Shown here: piece by piece, positions 1-5,226 of the stretch | How positions within the stretch are numbered: position 1 is the stretch's first letter | Layout: each line of letters opens with the position of its first letter | Source of the DNA: Caldifarciminota bacterium | GTDB taxonomy: Bacteria; Hydrothermota; Tepidihabitantia; SM23-42 | Assembly (NCBI GenBank): GCA_030671005.1 | Contig: DAOVAN010000046.1 | Coordinates: 1 to 10,645, forward strand | Reading direction: 5' to 3' | Length of the DNA: 10,645 nt | Translations under genes and position numbers: made by a program | Notes under the pieces: generated by a model | The model's input: only the letters and a program-made list of their open reading frames with translations | The model's database searches: none | What the model was told of the DNA's origin: nothing

Positions 1-146
1 ATACGCCAGCCCAGAGGCAAATAGGTATGTATGCCTGATGCGAGTTGTCTTATGAAACCGCCGCGTAAGAGTATGCGATGGCTCTTGCTCTCGGCTTCTT
101 TAGGATCCTCGCGTAGCGTGGCGATCAATGATTTATCGAACTTCAT
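1..146 (-). CDS. proS: Prolyl-tRNA synthetase, N-terminal fragment (runs off left edge)
   Basis: Prolyl-tRNA synthetase charges tRNA-Pro with proline in the cytoplasm, using ATP. Reading leftwards from the ATG at 146-144 gives 48 codons with no stop. The visible protein starts MKFDKSLIATLREDPKEAES and goes on through HRILLRGGFIRQLASGIHTY to LPLGWR. This is the conserved N-terminus of bacterial-type ProS, which typically reads like LREDPAEAE...LLRAGYIRQLAAGIYTYLPLGWR. The class II catalytic motifs and the editing domain would lie outside the window. The start is fixed by the family alignment and by a promoter immediately upstream. There is no Shine-Dalgarno sequence, and the -10 box ends 7 nt before the ATG, so the mRNA is probably leaderless. 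The gene is divergent from deoC. Identity is very likely; integrity beyond codon 48 is unknown. Confidence 0.93.
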   Translation of the reverse strand, partial: MKFDKSLIATLREDPKEAESKSHRILLRGGFIRQLASGIHTYLPLGWR

Positions 147-153
147 AGCCCGA

Positions 154-182
154 AATATACCATAGATTTAGGGTGATGTCAA
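154..182 (-). promoter_or_regulatory. proS promoter, leaderless type
   Basis: On the minus strand, TTGACA (182-177) is separated by 17 nt from TATATT (159-154), and the proS ATG begins 7 nt later. This is a near-consensus sigma70 promoter. Transcription should start at or within a base or two of the A of the start codon, leaving no leader. The spacing is read directly; the start site itself is inferred. Confidence 0.8.
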
Positions 183-185
183 TAC

Positions 186-386
186 AAATCCGAAATTCTA
201 AGCACGAAATCCGATTCCGTAAATACTTAAATCTTTGATTTTATTGTATTTACGAGAATCCCCGAAAGGGGGAATAATATTAAAATCACAAATTCAAATG
301 TTCCAAACTGCGCACTAATGTACTTCTTGTTTGGAATTTTGGTTATTGGGATTTGTTTGTTATTTGGTGCTTGGAATTTGGGATTT
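186..386. repeat. ~200-bp intergenic imperfect palindrome with nested hairpins
   Basis: This element fills most of the 321-bp gap between proS and deoC, and I see no coding potential in that gap. The outer arms, 186-210 and 362-386, are inverted copies matching at 22 of 25 positions; the arms contain AAATCC, AAATTC and AAGCAC blocks. Nested inside are a stem pairing 214-226 with 246-259 (CGTAAATAC against GTATTTACG plus four more pairs past a bulge), a short CCCC-GAAA-GGGG hairpin at 260-271, and TTCCAAAC (301-308) against GTTTGGAA (329-336) with weaker pairing beyond. It resembles A/T-rich palindromic intergenic repeats that I recall from genomes of uncultivated bacteria. Whether it is a mobile miniature element, a structured RNA or a decayed repeat cannot be decided from one copy. 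Confidence 0.7.
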
Positions 387-388
387 GA

Positions 389-422
389 CAGGTATCGGAA
401 ACCAAAAGGTTTGCGATACCTG
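389..422. repeat. Strong 15-bp hairpin upstream of the deoC promoter
   Basis: Positions 389-403 pair with 408-422 around an AAAA loop. Fourteen of 15 positions pair: CAGGTATCG against CGATACCTG, one G/G mismatch, then AAACC against GGTTT. It ends 11 nt before the deoC -35 box, so on the mapped promoter it is not transcribed into deoC mRNA. It could be an operator-type palindrome or another hairpin belonging to the neighbouring repeat. No U-tract follows, so it is not a standard terminator. Confidence 0.7.
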
Positions 423-433
423 GGGGTTGGTCC

Positions 434-461
434 TTGACTTTTCTGTTCTCAAGCATAACAT
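434..461 (+). promoter_or_regulatory. deoC promoter, leaderless type
   Basis: TTGACT (434-439), a 16-nt spacer and TAACAT (456-461) lie 6 nt before the deoC ATG at 468. The -10 box is only a moderate match (4 of 6). However, the geometry is the same as at proS, rpsT and the transposase, and no Shine-Dalgarno sequence precedes the ATG. Transcription probably starts at the start codon. Confidence 0.65.
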
Positions 462-467
462 TGGTGC

Positions 468-1118
468 ATGAAGGGTCTAAACGAATATATCGACCAGACG
501 ATTCTGAAACCCGATGCTACACAAAGCGATATTCTCCGTTTTCTCGAAACGGTTACGAAATATCGATTCTATGCAGCGGTCGTTAATCCGTGCTGGGTGC
601 CTTCTGTTGTCGCGAGAGTGCCAGAGGACACCAAGGTGTGCAGCGTTGTTGGTTTTCCCCTGGGTGCTTCGACCACAGAGGTGAAGGCCTCTGCCGCTGA
701 GGAATTGATCCGGATGGGATGCGATGAGGTCGATATGGTAATGAACATCGGTAGGCTGAAAGATGGCGATTTCAAATATGTCGGTAAGGAGATAAAGACG
801 GTAGTTGAAGCGTGTCAAGGCAGGATCCTCAAGGTGATTATCGAAACCTGTCTTCTCTCTGAGAAAGAGAAGATCGCCGCGACCAATATCATCAAGGAGA
901 GTGGTGCTCATTTTGTGAAGACCTCAACCGGGTTCTCGAAAGGAGGCGCCGAACTAAGAGATGTGAGGCTGTTGCGTTCGTTAGTAGGCAACGATTTCGG
1001 GGTTAAGGCCTCGGGTGGTATCCGCACCTATGCCCAGGCCGCCCAGTTCATACAGACCGGTGCGAATCGGTTGGGCACGTCGAAAGGGGCCGAGATAATG
1101 GCCCAGGTAAAAGAGTAG
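468..1118 (+). CDS. deoC: Deoxyribose-phosphate aldolase
   Basis: DeoC is a class I aldolase that cleaves 2-deoxy-D-ribose 5-phosphate to glyceraldehyde 3-phosphate and acetaldehyde, salvaging carbon from deoxynucleosides in the cytoplasm. The 216-residue protein has the normal family length for the short bacterial form. The Schiff-base lysine is K151 in FVKTSTGF. The catalytic aspartate is D89 in EVDMVMNIG, and the second active-site lysine is K180 in VKASGGIR. The N-terminal YIDQTILKPDAT matches the usual YIDHTLLKPDAT, with Q replacing the common H. The phosphate-binding end GANRLGTSKG is intact. The ATG at 468 gives the family-typical N-terminus and sits 6 nt after a -10 box without a ribosome-binding site. 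No other nucleoside-salvage gene is adjacent, so it appears monocistronic. Function is assigned with high confidence. Confidence 0.96.
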   Translation: MKGLNEYIDQTILKPDATQSDILRFLETVTKYRFYAAVVNPCWVPSVVARVPEDTKVCSVVGFPLGASTTEVKASAAEELIRMGCDEVDMVMNIGRLKDGDFKYVGKEIKTVVEACQGRILKVIIETCLLSEKEKIAATNIIKESGAHFVKTSTGFSKGGAELRDVRLLRSLVGNDFGVKASGGIRTYAQAAQFIQTGANRLGTSKGAEIMAQVKE

Positions 1119-1253
1119 CAGATCCTTGCCAACATTGCCTTAATTGCTTTTTTCATGCTTTTGCGTTGTTAAGTAAGAAGTTGTTAAAGTATATTATCGT
1201 TTGACGCCGTATTAGGAAAGCTTCGAAATATCGATAGTTTTTTGTATCACCCC

Positions 1254-1281
1254 TTGACAAACCACGATTTTTCAATATAAT
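1254..1281 (+). promoter_or_regulatory. Promoter of the rpsU-mutS2-dnaG-rpoD operon
   Basis: Perfect TTGACA (1254-1259), a 16-nt spacer and perfect TATAAT (1276-1281) lie upstream of rpsU. The predicted start is near 1287-1289, giving a leader of about 40 nt that carries a Shine-Dalgarno sequence. This differs from the leaderless promoters elsewhere in the window. Confidence 0.85.
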
Positions 1282-1294
1282 TAATTAGCAAGAA

Positions 1295-1306
1295 AGAGAT
1301 ATCTCT
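1295..1306. promoter_or_regulatory. 12-bp perfect palindrome in the rpsU leader
   Basis: AGAGATATCTCT is self-complementary. It lies just after the predicted transcription start and 2 nt before the Shine-Dalgarno sequence. It has no loop, so a protein-binding operator is more likely than an RNA hairpin. The role is inferred from position only. Confidence 0.35.
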
Positions 1307-1308
1307 CG

Positions 1309-1318
1309 AAAGGAGGTG
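1309..1318 (+). promoter_or_regulatory. rpsU ribosome-binding site
   Basis: AAAGGAGGTG is almost fully complementary to the anti-Shine-Dalgarno end of 16S rRNA. It sits 8 nt before the ATG at 1327 and fixes the rpsU start. Confidence 0.9.
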
Positions 1319-1326
1319 CCAACTTA

Positions 1327-1521
1327 ATGACAAAAGTTATGGTTTATGAAGGTGAATCCTTTGATAATGCCTTGCGTCGTTTCCGCAAGTCTGTGGAGCG
1401 AGCCGGGATCCTAAAAGACGTCAAGCGACACGAAATATATGAAAAGCCGAGCGCAAAGCGTAAGAGACGTCTGATTGCGGCACGTAAGAAAGAGTGGAAA
1501 CGGCAAAGGGAGGAGTTGTAA
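1327..1521 (+). CDS. rpsU: Ribosomal protein S21 (bS21)
   Basis: bS21 is a small, very basic protein of the 30S platform, near the 3' end of 16S rRNA, and promotes base pairing at translation initiation. The 64-residue product has the family's length and pattern. VYEGESFDNALRRFRKSVER is the conserved N-terminal helix region, followed by GILKDVKRHEIYEKPSAKRK and an Arg/Lys-rich tail. The start is supported by an excellent Shine-Dalgarno sequence 8 nt upstream. It is the first gene of the operon with mutS2, dnaG and rpoD. Its last 28 nt are shared with the apparent start of mutS2, and a second Shine-Dalgarno-like run (GGGAGGAG) lies inside its final codons. Identification is secure. Confidence 0.95.
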   Translation: MTKVMVYEGESFDNALRRFRKSVERAGILKDVKRHEIYEKPSAKRKRRLIAARKKEWKRQREEL

Positions 1522-3485
1522 CAAGAACCCATGCCGAGGAGGTCTTAGAGCTTTCCAAGGTACTCAAGTCACTCTCCAATTTCTGCAATACCGAAGCTGC
1601 CAAGAAGAGGGCAGTGAGTCTATCTCCGATGGAGACTCAGACAGCTGTTGAATCAGAACTGGAAAGGGTGGAGGCAATACAGAGGTCAGGAGAGACAGCA
1701 GAGTTCTACGTCCCTTTTGAACCCGGTTTTCTCCGAACTCAGGTGGAAGGTGCTCTGTTTTTGCCGCTCGAGGTATTGGTCCGGGTGAGGAGATTCTTTA
1801 GGTTTGTCAGCGTCCTGAAGGCGAATTCGAAGAATAGCAAATTGAAGAGTTTCTTTGTGAGGCTGCACGCTTATCCCGGGTTGTTGAAAGAACTAGACTC
1901 AAAGATCGATGAGGCCGGGGCGATGAGGGACGACGCTAGTCCGGGTCTCCAGCGCATTCGAACCAGGAAGAAACAGATACAACATCACATCAGACAACTA
2001 TTGAATACGATGCTTGCGGAACAGCCGAATGTGTACACCGGACTCAATGTCGTCGAGCGTGCAGGTCACTTCGTACTCCCGGTTAAGAGCAATTTTAAGA
2101 AGCAAATAAAAGGCATCGTGCATTCATATTCAAATTCCGGTGAGACCATTTTCATCGAGCCCATGGCCATCACCGAGGATGCAGCGGGCCTCATCGAGTT
2201 GGATGAACACGAACGGCTTGAGATCGAGTCTATCCTGCGTCGTCTAACTGATATTATCCGTAATGACATGACGGCGATCGAAGATGACATCGAATATGTA
2301 GTATCCCTCGATTTATGGTTTGCCAAAGCCCGATTCGCGAACGACCAGAAAGCAAACCGTCCGGTCTTCGATGAAAGACTCAATATAATCAACGGTTTTC
2401 ATCCAATTCTCAAGCGTATTAATGATAGGGTAGTACCGCTCAATCTAAAGCTCAATTCGGGAAAACGTGTACTACTCCTTTCAGGTCCCAATGCCGGAGG
2501 AAAGACAGTTGTTCTGAAGACCGTGGGTCTGATCGTGTTGATGGCAAGGTGTGGGCTGTTCATTCCCGCTGATGAGGGGAGCACAGTTCCCTTCTTTGAT
2601 GAATTATTCGCAGATATCGGTGATGAGCAGAGCATTGAGTCGCAGCTCTCAACCTTTGCTGCTCATCTGAAACAGATCAGGAAAGCACTCGAAGGGAATA
2701 GTAATTCTCTCGTGTTGCTCGATGAGTTGATGAGTCAGACTTCGGTTGAAGAGGGCTCGGCATTGGCCTCAGCGATTCTCGATGAGTTCAGCAGGCGTGA
2801 TAGCATCGTCTTGGCTACGACACATAATGAAAATCTGAAGATCTTTGTGAGCAACAGGGAGGACATGATTAATGCCGGTATGGAATTCACTGACCGACCC
2901 ACGTACCGACTCATTTTGGGCGTGCCTCAGCCAAGCAACGCACTCAGATTGGCCAATCAGTTAGGGCTTCAGAGTACAGTTCTCGAAAAGGCGGCATCCT
3001 ACTTGGATGAAGAAAAGGTATCAGTGAATCGGCTTTTTGAAGACCTTTCTGGGCAGCTGAAGGTGGTCGAGGAAGAACGAGAAAAGTTGTCCAGTCTGGT
3101 TGACGACTATGAGAATAAGCTAGCTGCGTTTAATATCAAGAAGAAACAGGAATCTGACGAGTTGAGGTCAAAGTACCGTAATGAACTGACAAAAGCGAAG
3201 AGAGATATTGAGAAACTCATAAAAGCACTCAGAAAAGAGGGTCCAAAGCCCGACATGGTGGGCAAAACCCGCCACTTCTTTAAAGATAAGCTCGATTTTA
3301 AGGCGCCGGCCGAGCCTTATCATCCAGACGTTGGCGAGCTAGTACGGATTCGGGAGTTGAGAAGAATTGGTCAGGTTGTTGCTGAAAAGCAGGGTAAGTA
3401 CAAGATAAGCCTTCAGAATATCTTCTATTGGGTAGAGCCGACAGATATTGAGTCAATAAAAGAGGAAAAAGAGGTCAGGAGTTGA
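1494..3485 (+). CDS. mutS2: MutS2-family ATPase lacking the Smr domain
   Basis: MutS2 proteins are MutS-related ATPases that act on branched DNA (recombination control) or on collided ribosomes, not in mismatch repair. The 663-residue product has the MutS2 core motifs. PVKSNFKKQIKGIVHSYSNS at about 197-216 and ETIFIEPMA belong to the connector and lever region. Walker A is GPNAGGKT (331-338). FADIGDEQSIESQLSTFAAH (372-391) is a family signature. Walker B is SLVLLDE (405-411) and the H-loop is ATTH (441-444). A predicted coiled coil spans about 512-582, followed by a KOW-like segment PDVGELVRI. The protein ends there; the C-terminal Smr nuclease domain of ~780-residue relatives is absent. The loop after Walker B is MSQTSV where GAGTDP is usual. 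The GTG at 1494 is the only in-frame start keeping the whole N-terminus; it overlaps rpsU by 28 nt. The stop overlaps the dnaG start. Confidence 0.88.
   Translation: METAKGGVVTRTHAEEVLELSKVLKSLSNFCNTEAAKKRAVSLSPMETQTAVESELERVEAIQRSGETAEFYVPFEPGFLRTQVEGALFLPLEVLVRVRRFFRFVSVLKANSKNSKLKSFFVRLHAYPGLLKELDSKIDEAGAMRDDASPGLQRIRTRKKQIQHHIRQLLNTMLAEQPNVYTGLNVVERAGHFVLPVKSNFKKQIKGIVHSYSNSGETIFIEPMAITEDAAGLIELDEHERLEIESILRRLTDIIRNDMTAIEDDIEYVVSLDLWFAKARFANDQKANRPVFDERLNIINGFHPILKRINDRVVPLNLKLNSGKRVLLLSGPNAGGKTVVLKTVGLIVLMARCGLFIPADEGSTVPFFDELFADIGDEQSIESQLSTFAAHLKQIRKALEGNSNSLVLLDELMSQTSVEEGSALASAILDEFSRRDSIVLATTHNENLKIFVSNREDMINAGMEFTDRPTYRLILGVPQPSNALRLANQLGLQSTVLEKAASYLDEEKVSVNRLFEDLSGQLKVVEEEREKLSSLVDDYENKLAAFNIKKKQESDELRSKYRNELTKAKRDIEKLIKALRKEGPKPDMVGKTRHFFKDKLDFKAPAEPYHPDVGELVRIRELRRIGQVVAEKQGKYKISLQNIFYWVEPTDIESIKEEKEVRS
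3471..3481 (+). promoter_or_regulatory. dnaG ribosome-binding region inside the mutS2 end
   Basis: GAGG (3471-3474) lies 7 nt before the TTG start, and AGGAG (3477-3481) lies directly against it. Together with the TTGA stop/start overlap, this points to translational coupling of dnaG to mutS2 and supports the TTG start. Confidence 0.7.
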
Positions 3486-5167
3486 TCGAACGCGAGAAGG
3501 TTGAGGAGATCAAGCGGCAAACCGATATCGTGGCCGTTGTCGGACAATACGTGCAGCTGAAAAAGATGGGTCGGAACTACCGCGGCCTTTGTCCCTTCCA
3601 TAGTGAAAAGAATCCGTCTTTCTACGTGAGTCCAGAAAAGGGTATCTTCTACTGTTTCGGCTGCAAGAAAGGTGGGAACGCGATCAACTTCCTCATGGAA
3701 TACGAGAAACTCGATTTTCCCGACGCAGTCAAGCGTTTAGCAAAGAACTTAGGCATCGAGATTGATACCACAAAAGGACTAAGGTACAAAGAACTGTACG
3801 AAGTGAATGAACAAGCGTGTCAGTTCTATGCTAAGTGTTTGAATGAAGCGATTGGTAGACGCGGTAAAGACTACCTGACGCGCCGCAAGCTGAGTATCGA
3901 TAAAATCAAGTCTTTCAGACTCGGATATGCACCGGCGTCTGGAGGCCTGGTTACTTATCTGAGACAAAAGGGATTCTCGATCGATCGTTTACGCCAGGCC
4001 GGTCTAATCTCGACGAGCCGTGAGATATTCCGTGACCGGCTCATCTTTCCGATACTCAATATGTCCGGACGCATTATCGGGTTTGGCGGACGTGGTATTG
4101 ATGATTATATCCAACCCAAATATTTGAATTCACCAGAGACCGCCATATTCAAGAAGGGTGAGTGTCTCTATGGTTTGTATCAGTCAAAGGATCAGGTACG
4201 CGCCAAGGGTGAGGTGCTGCTCGTCGAAGGTTACTTCGACCTGCTGAGCGTATATCAACATGGTTTTGATAATATATGCGCACCCTTGGGCACCTCGTTG
4301 ACTGAGCAGCAAGCAATGCTGCTCAGTCGGTTTGCCAAGAAAGTATTTATACTTTTTGACGGCGACCTTTCTGGGATCAAAGCGGCGTTACGAGCCATTG
4401 GCTTGCTCATTAATGCTCAGGTTGACGTTCATGTTGCTTCGCTTCCTGAGGACTCGGATCCAGATAACTTCATCAACCAAAATGGCGCCGATGCATTGCG
4501 CGAGCTCTTAGGAGGAGCTGTTGATTTCTTCCATTTCTATAAGAGAGTGGTTAAAACCGATACTCTAGAACAGGAGATTGCGTTGATAAAAGATCTGATC
4601 CAGATAATTGCGAAGATACAGGATCCGATCCGATATGATCGTTACCTGAAATATGTGGCGCGCGTTTTTGGTATTGAAACTGAGGTCCTGCAGAAAGAGA
4701 TCACCCAGAAGGTTAAGGAGCCAATGAAGGTATCGCGTAATATCAAAATATCTCAGGAGGAGAAATTGATGGCGATGATCCTGAATGGCTGGGAACACTT
4801 TTCACTAGTCAAGAAACACTTGCACCCAGACGATTTCAAGGAAGGAGGGGTCAAGAGACTTTTCAAGAAACTTGAGAAAGAAGACGGATTTGATGTGGCA
4901 AATTTGTCGGAATTAGTCGAGGAGAACTTAAGAGAGAAATTATTGTCAATCGTGATGCGCGAAGATCCGGTTTCCAAAGAGAGTCTAATAGAAGCCATTA
5001 TGACCCATAAGGGTAGGGTCCAGAAGGATAGACTCATGAAGAAGATCAGCGACGCGGTCGAGCGTGGGGATGAGGCTGCGAGACAGCAATACTATAAAGA
5101 GCTCGATACCTTGAAACGACAGCTGCTCAAGATTGGTGTTGAGAAGGCAACAAACATTGAAATCTAA
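3482..5167 (+). CDS. dnaG: DNA primase
   Basis: DnaG makes the short RNA primers for replication and works with the replicative helicase at the fork. The 561-residue length is close to that of E. coli DnaG (about 580). The zinc-binding CHC2 domain is C37, H40, C58 and C61 within GLCPFHSEKNPSF and FYCFGCKKGG. The RNA-polymerase-like basic core has FRDRLIFPI (183-191) and FGGRG (201-205). The TOPRIM domain has E249 in VEGYFD and D293/D295 in FDGDLSG, which are the metal-binding residues. The C-terminal ~130 residues are poorly conserved, as usual for the helicase-interaction domain. Translation starts at TTG, giving IEREKVEEIKRQTDI in register with the family N-terminus. The mutS2 stop (3483-3485) overlaps this codon in the sequence TTGA. 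It is the third gene of the operon. Confidence is very high. Confidence 0.97.
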   Translation: MIEREKVEEIKRQTDIVAVVGQYVQLKKMGRNYRGLCPFHSEKNPSFYVSPEKGIFYCFGCKKGGNAINFLMEYEKLDFPDAVKRLAKNLGIEIDTTKGLRYKELYEVNEQACQFYAKCLNEAIGRRGKDYLTRRKLSIDKIKSFRLGYAPASGGLVTYLRQKGFSIDRLRQAGLISTSREIFRDRLIFPILNMSGRIIGFGGRGIDDYIQPKYLNSPETAIFKKGECLYGLYQSKDQVRAKGEVLLVEGYFDLLSVYQHGFDNICAPLGTSLTEQQAMLLSRFAKKVFILFDGDLSGIKAALRAIGLLINAQVDVHVASLPEDSDPDNFINQNGADALRELLGGAVDFFHFYKRVVKTDTLEQEIALIKDLIQIIAKIQDPIRYDRYLKYVARVFGIETEVLQKEITQKVKEPMKVSRNIKISQEEKLMAMILNGWEHFSLVKKHLHPDDFKEGGVKRLFKKLEKEDGFDVANLSELVEENLREKLLSIVMREDPVSKESLIEAIMTHKGRVQKDRLMKKISDAVERGDEAARQQYYKELDTLKRQLLKIGVEKATNIEI

Positions 5168-5216
5168 GGTGTCGATAAACTTTATTTTAGATGATTTGTC
5201 AAAGTATTGTGTGAAC

Positions 5217-5223
5217 AAAGGAG
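5217..5223 (+). promoter_or_regulatory. rpoD ribosome-binding site
   Basis: AAAGGAG ends 3 nt before the ATG at 5227. The spacing is short but the match is good, and no other start nearby fits the region 1.1 alignment as well. Confidence 0.75.
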
Positions 5224-5226
5224 ATT

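Noticed and set aside
260..271. CCCC-GAAA-GGGG hairpin as a terminator or riboswitch piece
   Set aside because: It lies upstream of both divergent promoters, has no U-tract, and is nested in the palindromic repeat, so it is better explained as part of that element.
385..420. TTGACA at 385-390 as a second deoC promoter
   Set aside because: No acceptable -10 box lies 15-19 nt downstream (that stretch is inside the 389-422 hairpin), while a complete -35/-10 pair lies closer to deoC.
477..911. Long minus-strand open frame opposite deoC, and similar frames opposite dnaG, rpoD and the macroglobulin gene
   Set aside because: They are antisense to well-conserved genes, have no recognisable protein motifs and no ribosome-binding sites, and so look like frame shadows.
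1146..1153. T-run after deoC as an intrinsic terminator
   Set aside because: Six T residues follow a GC, but no stem longer than about 4 bp can be formed just upstream.
1166..1206. Extra promoters upstream of rpsU (TTGTTA-18-TATATT, and TTGACG at 1201)
   Set aside because: The first has a poor -35 and a long spacer, and the second has no -10 box. The perfect promoter at 1254-1281 is enough to explain transcription.
5157..5186. Internal rpoD promoter TTGAAA-18-TTTATT
   Set aside because: Both boxes are weak and the spacer is long. Internal rpoD promoters are known in other bacteria, but this sequence alone does not support one.
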